Assembly (NCBI GenBank): GCA_030430675.1
Contig: JAUIKU010000007.1
Location: 1 to 49,014, forward strand
Reading direction: 5' to 3'
Length of the DNA stretch: 49,014 nucleotides
Source of the DNA: Bacteroidia bacterium
GTDB taxonomy: Bacteria > Bacteroidota > Bacteroidia > Cytophagales > Cyclobacteriaceae
Part shown: positions 24,201 to 32,031 of the stretch, in pieces
Position numbering within the stretch: position 1 is the first letter of the stretch
How the letters are laid out: the number at the start of each line of letters is the position of its first letter
Program-made: the position numbers and the translations under genes
The notes under the pieces: generated by a model
Databases searched by the model: none
What the model saw: only the letters and a program-made list of their open reading frames with translations
Told to the model about the DNA's origin: nothing

Positions 24201-25444
24201 ATAGCACTTATGCGCTATCACAATTGGTGGAGATGGACATAAAGGTACTGGCATTTACACTGGACAACGGATATATCTCGGACCAGGCCAAGTCCAACAT
24301 TCAAAGAGTGGTTAATGCCCTTGGTGTCGATCATGTTTTTGGTGAGACCAGGGCCATGAATGAAATCTTCGTCGATAGCCTGGAGCGATTCAGCAATGTA
24401 TGCAATGGATGTTTCAAGACTATTTACACCCTGAGCACAAATCTGGCAGTTACAAAGAATATCCCTTTTATTGTGACAGGCTTATCCAGGGGTCAATTTT
24501 TCGAGACCCGTTTAACCGAAGAGTTGTTCCGAAAGGAGACCATTGGACCGGAAGAAATTGACCAAACCATATTAGAGGCGAGAAAGATCTATCATCGCAC
24601 GGAGGATGCGGTAAACAGGTTGTTGGATGTTTCTGTTTTCCAAAATGACAGGGTATTCGATAAGGTCCGTTTTGTGGATTTTTATCGGTTCTGCGATGTG
24701 AGTATGGATGAAATGATGCAACACCTGGATCAAAAACTTCCCTGGGTACGGCCCACAGATACCGGAAGATCAACCAATTGTCTGATTAACCAGGCAGGGA
24801 TCTATATTCATAAGAAGGAAAGGGGTTATAGCAACTATGCGTTTCCCTATAGTTGGGACGTCCGAATGGGGCATAAAACCCGAGAAACCTCTATGGAGGA
24901 GATCAATGAAGAAATTGATGAACAGCAGGTCCATAAAATCCTAACTGAAATAGGGTATGATCCAGTGGCGGCACATCCGCAACAAAAACAATTGGTGGCT
25001 TATTACCAGTCTGATAAGCCAATTTCCAAAAAAGAAATTCTGGATCACTTATCGAAATTGCTGCCGGATTATATGATTCCGTCAAAATATGTCCAACTGG
25101 AAGAGTTTCCCCTAACTGCCAACGGAAAGGTGGATCGCAAATTGCTAAAAAAGACCGGCAGTGAACGAAAAGCAGAACACAGTAGTAAACCTCCCGTTAC
25201 CATGATAGAAAAGAAAATTCACAGTATTTGGTCAGAGGTGCTAAATACAGATGAATTTGGCATCGATGAGGAATTCATACAGGTGGGGGGAAACTCACTG
25301 GCAGCGATACGAGTGATGTCCAGGATAAATGAATTTTTCAAACTAGGTCTATCCCTCTCCAGTATCTTCGAATTTTCGACTATTGAGTCATTTTCAGGTT
25401 ATGTAGAAGAAACCATCAAACAATTAATCGGACCTCAAACCTGA
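21290..25444 (+). CDS. NRPS C-A-PCP with PP-loop ATPase inserted in the A domain
   Basis: 1384 residues. C domain 1-440: HHLITDAW (His140, Asp144). A domain from about 450: YTSGSTGSPKG, FNEYGPTEAT and A8 at 851-872. After CVVDVDLG the A domain stops and about 345 other residues follow: zinc-ribbon cysteines 902/905 and 922/925, PP-loop SGGKDS (967-972), CNGC (1038-1041) and a later Cys in GRSTNCLIN. The A domain resumes near LVAYYQSDK (about 1233) and ends with NGKVDRK (Lys1280). The PCP has GGNS, Ser1336. Pocket residues read D-L-T-K-I-G-E-V-G-K, one conservative change from the known Asn code. PP-loop enzymes adenylate a carbonyl oxygen and replace it with N or S; zinc-ribbon plus CxxC members include tRNA thiolation enzymes. 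Inferred: loads Asn and performs amidation or thiolation in cis. Confidence 0.92.
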   Translation: MISKTGYSTYDLTKSQLMLWTGQELNPATPLYNMALTFDIEGSINPDVFGKSFHKLVEYCDAMRLTFAVKHGEPFQKLNQEVPYQFEYLDWSQEAKPLVRSGQWVQENSRRKLDLSRCAFHSALIRLHPNRHIWFLNQHHLITDAWSVSIQYRTMAAIYQSLINEQSLPRRLPLYSSYIAHESKIRKEQANAEAERYWQDQLSITPELPKLYGHSQPVFGTTTTRVTLDLGKERSDRLRALTLEEDLKAWTQHLSLYNIFATVLSVYLFRVTAQDRISFGTPAHNRSTLPFKSTAGLFIELYPIICKLAPAQTFQSVFRDLQERIHEFLKNAKPGVASANLNRSFHVILNYIHAEFSDFNGLPVKSTWIHPGHCDPRHYLRVQVHDFDASGSIEVNFDLNHEVFGAQQFGNISQHFLALLDAFIENRRQTIDRPPILAPEEKRVLTEDFNGTYAPESAALMKQFSSACHDYRDRTAIEWNDQRMTFGQLEQESNRMAEYLMHLGIAKGSVVVVNLYRSIDYFVAVWGILKRGAIFIPLASNTPVNRLKHIIADVEASLVITDSVAAGHWSALRTGIVTDFRNKLVQYSPGKTNVNIHSADPAYIIYTSGSTGSPKGVVVSHGALVNYLASSKSIYLENDRQQQPPVFPFFTNISFDLTITSVFLPILTGGKVIVYQEPKVGPDLTLLSVVRENKINAIKLTPAHLALLKGQSFAASNVKLLIVGGENLKSPDAKSALQSFTNAPVLFNEYGPTEATVGCIVHQYQVADLESPSVPIGKPIQNMRAYVLNSGLNLQPVGTTGELYLAGAGLANGYWNIPDDNSFIDDPFYPGTKMYGTGDLVFMNNRHELVFLGRKDEQIQIGGARVELGEIESQISQHPRIDQCVVDVDLGGETVDSPERYCSKCGIPSNYPGIIFDQEGVCDLCLSFEQYKQKTGAYFKRKDELRTLLSSVSLDESREYHCIMLLSGGKDSTYALSQLVEMDIKVLAFTLDNGYISDQAKSNIQRVVNALGVDHVFGETRAMNEIFVDSLERFSNVCNGCFKTIYTLSTNLAVTKNIPFIVTGLSRGQFFETRLTEELFRKETIGPEEIDQTILEARKIYHRTEDAVNRLLDVSVFQNDRVFDKVRFVDFYRFCDVSMDEMMQHLDQKLPWVRPTDTGRSTNCLINQAGIYIHKKERGYSNYAFPYSWDVRMGHKTRETSMEEINEEIDEQQVHKILTEIGYDPVAAHPQQKQLVAYYQSDKPISKKEILDHLSKLLPDYMIPSKYVQLEEFPLTANGKVDRKLLKKTGSERKAEHSSKPPVTMIEKKIHSIWSEVLNTDEFGIDEEFIQVGGNSLAAIRVMSRINEFFKLGLSLSSIFEFSTIESFSGYVEETIKQLIGPQT

Positions 25445-26124
25445 GCAAAAAGATCCCCGTATTTTACTTCTTCAATAACTAACTGGCTCGGAATGGCCTC
25501 TGCTGCTACACACCCCAAGTACTCCTTCCCAAGGGTAAATGGTTTTAAATACCAAAGCCTGTGGTCGTATGTTACCGTTTGATTCTCTACAATAATATCC
25601 TCCAAAGGAATGGAAAGTCCCCGTCCATCCGCTTTTATCACACTTTCTTTTATACTCCAGTACTCAAAGAATTTTTCGAATTGATCAGGATGCCCTTGAA
25701 TTTCATTCCATTGATTACCGTTCATGGTCCGTCTAAAATCATTAAAATCAATTTCTCGTTTCAACTCTATATCCACACCAATCCGATTGTGATAACCCAG
25801 TGCGCAGGTCACTATTTTTCCCGCATGTGCAATATTGAAATCCACAGTTGCACCCGGTAGGTAAGGACGGTTTAAGGAGGTAAGGGACAATTGGTTCAGA
25901 TCAAGATCTTCTTTACAAACCGCCTTCCAGGTTTTTTTAAGCAGCAGTAATCCGTAAAGATGCCTTAGTTTGTCTTCCTTTCTTCTAAACCTCACATTTT
26001 TTGCCATTAAACTTTGGGGCAGAGTTCGCAAAAACCTCTCCACCTGGCTCGATGATGGCTCCGTGATTTTGGTATAGGTAACTACCAAAAGTTTATCATC
26101 ATTTGGCATTTCAGTGGCACTCAT
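25435..26124 (-). CDS. Sfp-type 4'-phosphopantetheinyl transferase
   Basis: 229 residues. Transfers phosphopantetheine from CoA to the carrier-domain serines. Motifs in order: FNIAHAGKIVTCAL, IGVDIELKREIDF (metal-binding Asp-x-Glu) and YWSIKESVIKADGRGL (the W-x-x-K-E motif). The length is normal for the Sfp class used by NRPSs. It is convergent with the interrupted-A NRPS gene and overlaps its last 10 bases, and follows the isoaspartyl methyltransferase gene after one base, so it is transcribed from the 28-kb side rather than with the synthetase arms. It is the obvious activator of the four carrier domains in this cluster. Confidence 0.92.
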   Translation of the reverse strand: MSATEMPNDDKLLVVTYTKITEPSSSQVERFLRTLPQSLMAKNVRFRRKEDKLRHLYGLLLLKKTWKAVCKEDLDLNQLSLTSLNRPYLPGATVDFNIAHAGKIVTCALGYHNRIGVDIELKREIDFNDFRRTMNGNQWNEIQGHPDQFEKFFEYWSIKESVIKADGRGLSIPLEDIIVENQTVTYDHRLWYLKPFTLGKEYLGCVAAEAIPSQLVIEEVKYGDLFAQV

Positions 26125-26125
26125 A

Positions 26126-26830
26126 TCATTTACCCTTTATCATGGGGACAAACCTTACCGGTATGATATCCTTACGGGTGACTTTCCGTGCATTTTTTGT
26201 TAATACCACCAGCTCCTGATAGTGCTTGCCTACAGGTAATACCATACGTCCCCCAATGGCTAGTTGCTCCACCAGATCCTGAGGAATTTCTTCAGGAGCG
26301 GCAGTAACTATTATCCTGTCAAATGGAGCATGCTCAGGCCAGCCCTTATACCCATCACCGTACCTCACCTGAACGTTTTCATATCCTAATTTCTTCAGCA
26401 GTTCTGTGGAGGACTTTGCCAGAGGCTCCACGATCTCCATAGAATAGACGGACTCAGCCAGTTGTGACAGTATGGCCGCCTGATAACCGGACCCGGTGCC
26501 TATTTCCAGTACTTTTTCACTCCCGGTTAGTTCCAGCAGTTCGGTCATTAACGCAACGATATATGGCTGTGAAATGGTTTGATCATAGCCGATTGGCAAT
26601 GGTCCATCCCGATAAGCCATATCCCGTTTAGAAATCGGAACAAAAAGATGTCTGGGGGTAGTGCGCATGGCTGTGAGCACGCGTGTATCACTGACGCCCC
26701 GTTTTTCAATCTGAGACTGAACCATCTTTTCTGCCAGGAGTTGCCATTCACCACCTGTCTGAGCCAAACATTCTCCGACCGATGATGCGGAAATGATCAA
26801 AAGCGATAGCCAAAGTCTCAGAACCTTCAT
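26126..26830 (-). CDS. pcm: protein-L-isoaspartate O-methyltransferase, exported form
   Basis: 234 residues. Methylates L-isoaspartyl residues with S-adenosylmethionine, starting repair of damaged Asn/Asp sites. Family motifs: RHLFVP, AYRDGPLPIGYDQTISQPYIVA, VLEIGTGSGYQAAIL (SAM loop) and IIVTAAPEEIP. The N-terminus is a signal peptide (about 1-23, CLAQ), so the enzyme probably works outside the cytosol, as I recall for some Bacteroidota forms. It lies one base before the PPTase gene. A role in the nonribosomal product, which is predicted to contain Asn, is possible but unsupported; simple operon sharing is the safer reading. Confidence 0.93.
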   Translation of the reverse strand: MKVLRLWLSLLIISASSVGECLAQTGGEWQLLAEKMVQSQIEKRGVSDTRVLTAMRTTPRHLFVPISKRDMAYRDGPLPIGYDQTISQPYIVALMTELLELTGSEKVLEIGTGSGYQAAILSQLAESVYSMEIVEPLAKSSTELLKKLGYENVQVRYGDGYKGWPEHAPFDRIIVTAAPEEIPQDLVEQLAIGGRMVLPVGKHYQELVVLTKNARKVTRKDIIPVRFVPMIKGK

Positions 26831-26887
26831 GAGGTTGTAAAGGAGAGGAGTATTATTATGTCAACTTATGAATACTGCCCAATTAAA

Positions 26888-28021
26888 TTAGGCCACTCCA
26901 TATTGTCCCAATCCATACAGTTTGAAAGCATTGTCCCAATAAAGTTTGTTCAATGCATCTGTGGACAAACCAATTCCGTCAATTTTCCAGTTTCCCTGTA
27001 TAGGAGTGGGGTGATCGAATTGTTTGTCTTCGGTTTGAAAATACCTCCAGTGGGTATTGTAAAACCATTGGTCTTCTTCCCTGGAGAATATTTTGGTTGG
27101 CCCGGCACCCTGCACATCACCCTCTTTACCAAAAATACGATCGGTGCCAAACATCAACCGGTCCTGGTGTTTTTCAAAAAAGGCCTTGCCAGCGGATGCG
27201 GGATGCCTGCCGAATTCTCCCAGTCTGGCACTAGTATCAACATACATATTGGGCATCTGATCCATCCACTGATCAACCACATCCAGATTTTCAGAGAAAT
27301 TGGCGCCATGTACGCATTGAAACTTTAAATCCGGAAATGCTTTGATCACATTGTTGCGCTGATCCAGTACTTCATCACGGGGGGGATAGACAGACCTGTC
27401 GGCAAATGACCAGTCAGGATGCAGCTCCAGTTCCTCCCAGCGTTCGTTGTCAGAATTCCAGGGCTCAAAGAACGCCACCGGGTCTACCGTGTGAAACGCC
27501 ACTAGGCATCCAATGTCCTGAGCGCGTTGCCATATGGGCAACAGCCTTTCGTCGTCGATGCTTACCAGGTTGCCCTGGGGGTCTTTCACGGTTAAGCCCA
27601 GGTTCTTCCATATTTTTACCCCGTGTGCGCCCTGTTCCACGGCTGCCTCCAGCAGGTCCGGTGCCCGGTTGACATAATCAGGGTCTTCCTGCCACTTTCC
27701 CCATTCAAAAATATACATCATACCCAGCCGGTCCTTATGGGGCTGATAGGCTTTTTGGAATTTTTGGAAATTTTCACCACCAATCCCAATGTTCATGCCG
27801 TACCGAATGTGATTTTCATCCATTACCCGCAGGCACCGGTCAATGGTTTCGGCCTGTACATGAAGATGTGAATCAATTACTTTGTTTTCCGTGGGGGATA
27901 TTTCCGGATCCATTGATGCGGTATTAGTACTTTTGTTGCAGCCTCCAAAACCTGTGAGTAAGCTTCCGGTAGCATAAATTCCTGATGTGACAATAAAATT
28001 TCGTCTATTAAGAAGTGTCAT
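26888..28021 (-). CDS. amidohydrolase-family lipoprotein (COG2159-like)
   Basis: 377 residues. The N-terminus NRRNFIVTSG resembles a twin-arginine signal and is followed by a lipobox-like GFGGC, so the protein is probably an exported lipoprotein. The metal-dependent hydrolase barrel begins with VIDSHLHVQAE (HxH), followed by AHGVKIWKNLG, a mid-barrel CLVAFHTVDP, FQCVHGANF and FGTDRIFG with the late catalytic Asp. Family members hydrolyse or decarboxylate small ring compounds. It is 57 bases upstream of pcm on the same strand. Substrate unknown; a role with the NRPS product is not shown. Confidence 0.85.
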   Translation of the reverse strand: MTLLNRRNFIVTSGIYATGSLLTGFGGCNKSTNTASMDPEISPTENKVIDSHLHVQAETIDRCLRVMDENHIRYGMNIGIGGENFQKFQKAYQPHKDRLGMMYIFEWGKWQEDPDYVNRAPDLLEAAVEQGAHGVKIWKNLGLTVKDPQGNLVSIDDERLLPIWQRAQDIGCLVAFHTVDPVAFFEPWNSDNERWEELELHPDWSFADRSVYPPRDEVLDQRNNVIKAFPDLKFQCVHGANFSENLDVVDQWMDQMPNMYVDTSARLGEFGRHPASAGKAFFEKHQDRLMFGTDRIFGKEGDVQGAGPTKIFSREEDQWFYNTHWRYFQTEDKQFDHPTPIQGNWKIDGIGLSTDALNKLYWDNAFKLYGLGQYGVA

Positions 28022-28143
28022 GACAAATACGTGAATTGGTCAATTTACTAAAATTTGTAATAAGTGCACCAGAACGGCCTAATGCTATTACTGGCCCCCC
28101 GGGCACATGGACCAATGAGTCAATAGGTGCTAAACTTAATGGG

Positions 28144-28788
28144 TTATTCCTTTACATGATACAGCACCCCAATATCGAAGGGTGACCAAATGGCGGTCCG
28201 TATCCCAGCTTCCTTCAGTCCCCGGTTTACCCAATTGTTACAGGTGTGAAAACAACTAAAACGACCTTTGGCCAGGTAAAATTTGTCCCGATCGGAATAT
28301 CCCTCCGCCTGAACTGCCAGCAAATCTCCAGCCGAGTCCCGGACGAAGGTATTTTCAAGGTACTTCCTGATTTGTTGCTCCTGTTCCTTACATAGGTTCA
28401 AAGGCACCCAACCCTGGTAGTGGTTTTGCAGCCACACTATATGAAGCGCGGCCTGACCACTATTGAATAATGCTCTAAAAGCGGGCCCCGATCGTAAATC
28501 AGACCAGGTTGGGGTATTGATATAAAAGTCCTTTTCCCCCCAGCCTACTACCATGAATTCCGCCCAATGCGGCGGGTCTAATTTGGCCACCATCTCTGGT
28601 GACAGCTGATCCGGGCGCATAATTAGGTCCAGGTGTACCCCATTCGACCACAAATAGACCACGCGGTCTTTCGCACAGTTTGACTGAGGTGGTTTACTGG
28701 GAATTAATGCCAGCACCAGAGCAACCGCCAGATACAGGAGTACTGAACCTCCTGTCAGGAGCGAAAAATATTTAATAAAACGGAGCAA
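28144..28788 (-). CDS. DUF2459 / TIGR02117-like membrane-anchored protein
   Basis: 214 residues. One N-terminal membrane segment (about 10-32) is followed by a conserved extracytoplasmic domain: VVYLWSNGVHLDLIM, MVVGWGEKDFY, LHIVWLQ and FSCFHTCNNWVNRGLKEAG with a Cys/His arrangement. I recognise this as the DUF2459 (TIGR02117) family, of unknown function, sometimes likened to papain-fold or NlpC-like enzymes because of the Cys and His. It starts 15 bases after the photolyase-like gene ends and so is likely cotranscribed with it and the SDR-DUF2867 gene. Residues 28022-28143 hold nothing recognisable. Confidence 0.85.
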   Translation of the reverse strand: MLRFIKYFSLLTGGSVLLYLAVALVLALIPSKPPQSNCAKDRVVYLWSNGVHLDLIMRPDQLSPEMVAKLDPPHWAEFMVVGWGEKDFYINTPTWSDLRSGPAFRALFNSGQAALHIVWLQNHYQGWVPLNLCKEQEQQIRKYLENTFVRDSAGDLLAVQAEGYSDRDKFYLAKGRFSCFHTCNNWVNRGLKEAGIRTAIWSPFDIGVLYHVKE

Positions 28789-28803
28789 TTTAATCCTGGT
28801 TAA

Positions 28804-30295
28804 TTAAACGTTTTGCTCTCTATCCAGGCCATCAAGAAAGACCTGGGCAGTGTCCATTAGTCCCTGTTGCCGTCCTGTGGACATTTTATCGAAATTTGTA
28901 AGTAACATCTTTAACCTGGGATTTTGTGAAAAGAAATCTCTGTTTACACTCAGAAAACGCCAGAACAAAGCATCCCAGGTTTTCCCAATTGCCACGCTCA
29001 AAGTCACTCATTTTACGCAGGTAATTGCTACCACTAATATAGGGTTTGGTGGCAAACAACCCGCCATCGGCAAATTGGCTCATGCCATAAATATTGGGTA
29101 CCATTACCCAGTCATAAGCATCGATGAACAACTCCATAAACCAACGGTACACCTCATCCGGATCAAATTCGCACAACAACATGAAATTACCAAGGATCAT
29201 CAGCCTTTCAATGTGGTGGCAATAGGCGTACTTCAGGACTTTCCTTATCACCTGATCCACGGGAGTAATTCCCGTTTCTCCCGTATAAAAACTTGATGGG
29301 ATCTTTCGGGTGAACCCCCAGAAATTTTTGGTCCGCTCCATTGGGCCATAATTCTGATATACTCCCCGAACAAACTCTCTCCACCCTAGAATTTGTCTAA
29401 CCAAACCCTCGGTTGAATTAATGGGTATCTCATGCTGTGAGGAGTATTCCAGGATTCTTTCAATAAATTCTCCCGGAGTCACCAGCCCGGTATTAATTAA
29501 GGGTGACATCACACTGTGATGCAATACCAGGGCTCCGCTAACTATGGCGTCCTGATACGTGCCATATTCCCGGAATCTTGCCTCCAAGAACTGGTCCATC
29601 CATTTAACAGAAGTGTCCCGATCCATTGGAAATACCGGCGAATCAGGTATGTCTCCCGGATTTTCCCCGAAATGCTGCTCTACGTATTTTTTAGCATCAA
29701 TGAAATGCTGGGTCTTCTTTGGATAAGTTACTTTCGGAGGTTCACTATGTGAAGGAAATTTTCTTCTGTTTTGAACGTCGTAGGTCCATTTCCCTCCCTG
29801 CGGCTCCCCCTTACCATCGAGCAAAATTCGGTGTAGTTTTCGCTGTTGTTTGTAAAAGGCCGTTTGAAATAGCTTTTTCTTCCCTGACTTGAAATAATCC
29901 AGCTCTTCGATACCATTGATAAACAGGGGCGACTGGTACCGGTGTTGTTTGATTCCGTGCGCGGTACTTCCATGGCTGATCCTGCGAGAGAGCCAGTCAT
30001 CAGTGGGATCCACAAAATGAATTTCTTTTACTCCCTGTTGATGCAGGTGCACTATCAACTGCCGGATATCGGCACATTCATCATGGGCATCGATATAATG
30101 TACTTCATTTCCCGCTGATCGCAATTTCTCTTGATAGGCCTTCATGGAAGTCCTGTGAAACAGAATTTTATGCTTGTGGAACTGGTATTGGCGGAAGAAC
30201 AGGTATTCCTCAATCAAAAAATTGACATGACCATTTCCCACAGCCGGATGGTTTTCAAATAGTTGATGAGGAAAGATCAGGTTAACTTCTGTCAT
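28804..30295 (-). pseudogene. photolyase/cryptochrome-like gene with a frameshift near its 3' end
   Basis: The first frame gives 469 residues of the bacterial photolyase-related (PhrB-like) family: LIFPHQLF at the start, then LVRQILGWREFVRGVY, HHIERLMILGNFMLL, YDWVMVPNIYGMSQFADGG and SKP-like ATKPYISG. At the run of four A (plus-strand T at 28980-28983) the family sequence moves to another frame, which reads TWDALFWRFLSVNRDFF, NPRLKML and a normal ending at 28804. One surplus base, or two missing, explains it. The repaired protein has about 497 residues. The cysteines that bind an iron-sulfur cluster in the PhrB group are not seen in the C-terminal region. Assembly error, real mutation and slippage cannot be told apart here. 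Confidence 0.88.
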
Positions 30296-30332
30296 CTGGT
30301 ATCTCTAAACCTGACGGGTACTGCGAACCTCA

Positions 30333-31772
30333 TTATATTGGATCCAGTGGTTTGGCAGATGCTATTCCCCGGATCATTCTGCTAAACATGATGCTATGGA
30401 TTGGGTACAGCAAATACCAATACAACCGTCCCAAAATGCCCTTTGGTCGAAATGTGGCGGTTTGAAATAGCATCTTGTCCCTAATATCAAAGGCCAGCCA
30501 GGCCTCACCAGGAAGTTTCATTTCGGCATAGAGCAACAATCTTTTGTCCTTTCTGGAAGCCAGTAATACCCGCCAAAAATCCAAACTTTCCCCGGTACTG
30601 ATATGGCTCTGGTTCTTTCGTCCTCTCCTGAGCCCCACACCACCAATAGTTTTATCGAGCAGGCCTCTAATCCGCCACAACCAGTCACCAAAATACCAAC
30701 CCCTGTCTCCCCCAATTGACCAAAGATTGCTTAGCACCCTGGTTTCATCTTCTATTGGCAGGCACCTCTTATCAACCAGACACCCAAAAACCGGAATTTT
30801 CATAAATCTTGCCATGTCGTTTTCAAGATCAATGTTATTCACAGCATCGGTCCAACTGGATATAACTTCCTGCTGGGCGATCTTGTCAAAAGCCCTGGAT
30901 ACGGCCTGTTCATAGGGAGTCAACCGGATATTTAGCGAACGGTGCAAGTGGTTGGGCTGACACACCACCTCCACCTTCATACTATTTACCAGGTTAACAG
31001 CTAACTTATAGGAAGTTGAGGTAACGAAATACAACCAATACGACGATAATTTGGGACTCATCACCGGGACAGTTATGATCGACCTTTGCAGTCCCCTTAC
31101 CTGGGCCATTCTCAGCAGCATATCTTTATAGGTCAGTATTTCCGGACCTCCGATATCAAAGGCCTGGCCGTATGCACCGGGAAATAACAGCACCTTGCTG
31201 AGGTATTGGATCACATCTGCCACTGCAATTGGCTGAGACCGGGTATTGACCCATCTGGGTGCAATCATTATAGGCAATTTTTCCACCAGGTCTCTGATAA
31301 TTTCAAAAGACGCGCTACCGGATCCTACGATGATCCCTGCTCGCAAAGTGGTCAGTTCAAAATTGCCCTTGGAAAGAACGTCCTCAACCCTCTTTCGGGA
31401 TGCCAGATGCTCACTGAGGTGGTCCGAATTTACGATGCCACCGAGATATATTACCTGCTTCACGGAAGTTTGATTCAGCCTGTTCATAAAATTGAGTGCG
31501 CAGGTTTCTTCCAGTTTTCCAAAGTCATCGGTAGAGCTACTCATTGAATGGATCAGGTAATAAGCCGCATCCAGATTTGTAGGAATATTTTGTAAAGTAG
31601 TTTCATCAAGAAAGTTGACAACCACCACGGAAAGGCAGTGGGAGTTGAACTCAGCAGCATCGAAGCGGTGAGGGTCTCTTACCGCACAAATTACCTCATG
31701 TCCCTGCTGAAGCAGTACAGGTAAAAGTCTTTTACCAATATAACCGGTTACCCCCGTTAGAAGAATTTTCAT
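30333..31772 (-). CDS. SDR-family protein with C-terminal DUF2867
   Basis: 479 residues. Atypical extended SDR: MKILLTGVTGYIGKRLLPVL gives the TGxxGxxG cofactor loop, and YLIHSMSSS and QVIYLGGIV follow where the epimerase-type fold expects them. From about residue 330 a DUF2867 domain follows, recognisable from GDRGWYFGDWLWRIRGLLD, VGLRRGR and FDIRDKMLFQTATFRPKG. It is the first gene of a same-strand run with the photolyase-like gene 37 bases on and the DUF2459 gene after it. Such trios are common in Bacteroidota and I associate them with light or oxidative stress. Reaction unknown. The 258-base gap upstream shows no consensus promoter. Confidence 0.9.
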   Translation of the reverse strand: MKILLTGVTGYIGKRLLPVLLQQGHEVICAVRDPHRFDAAEFNSHCLSVVVVNFLDETTLQNIPTNLDAAYYLIHSMSSSTDDFGKLEETCALNFMNRLNQTSVKQVIYLGGIVNSDHLSEHLASRKRVEDVLSKGNFELTTLRAGIIVGSGSASFEIIRDLVEKLPIMIAPRWVNTRSQPIAVADVIQYLSKVLLFPGAYGQAFDIGGPEILTYKDMLLRMAQVRGLQRSIITVPVMSPKLSSYWLYFVTSTSYKLAVNLVNSMKVEVVCQPNHLHRSLNIRLTPYEQAVSRAFDKIAQQEVISSWTDAVNNIDLENDMARFMKIPVFGCLVDKRCLPIEDETRVLSNLWSIGGDRGWYFGDWLWRIRGLLDKTIGGVGLRRGRKNQSHISTGESLDFWRVLLASRKDKRLLLYAEMKLPGEAWLAFDIRDKMLFQTATFRPKGILGRLYWYLLYPIHSIMFSRMIRGIASAKPLDPI

Positions 31773-32031
31773 GGTATACTGATGACGGTCGTTGTTTATG
31801 TGAATAACTCAATCACAGGGATGAATGTTTGTTAGTTCCTGCAATCAAAGCCTTTTAATTGACGACCATTGCTGCACATGGTCCAATGTTAAAAGCGCTG
31901 TATATCAGTCTGTAAGTTTAAATTTTTGTTATTGCTCATTGGATTTAGTACTGGTATACACATATTTGCAGATAAATCGTTAAATTAACTTTTCACTTCA
32001 GCCTCTCGTTAAACAATTCGGGTAGCATCTG

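Larger units (their letters stand above)
5862..26124. other. NRPS biosynthetic gene cluster, two divergent arms plus PPTase
   Basis: The minus arm (14717 down to 5862) runs ABC exporter, HupE-like protein, C-A-PCP and C-PCP-TE, with gaps of 18 and 35 bases and then a 14-base overlap. The plus arm (14986 to 25444) runs ornithine cyclodeaminase, TonB receptor, acyl-CoA-dehydrogenase-like enzyme, stand-alone A domain, free PCP and C-A(PP-loop)-PCP, with the last three joined by ATGA and TGATG overlaps. Both arms leave a shared 268-base AT-rich region. The PPTase gene is convergent with the plus arm and overlaps it by 10 bases. Inferred product: a pyrrole-2-carboxyl-capped short peptide containing a modified Asn, exported and possibly re-imported. 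Boundaries are drawn by function; the 5' edge could extend to small ORFs near 5.6 kb. Confidence 0.8.

Noticed and set aside
26858-27328. Plus-strand 156-residue frame
   Set aside because: It is opposite a clear amidohydrolase gene with metal motifs on the minus strand, so it is a shadow frame.
28804-29007. Separate 67-residue gene
   Set aside because: Its sequence after residue 8 continues the photolyase-like family exactly; it is the shifted 3' end of the gene at 30295, not an independent gene.
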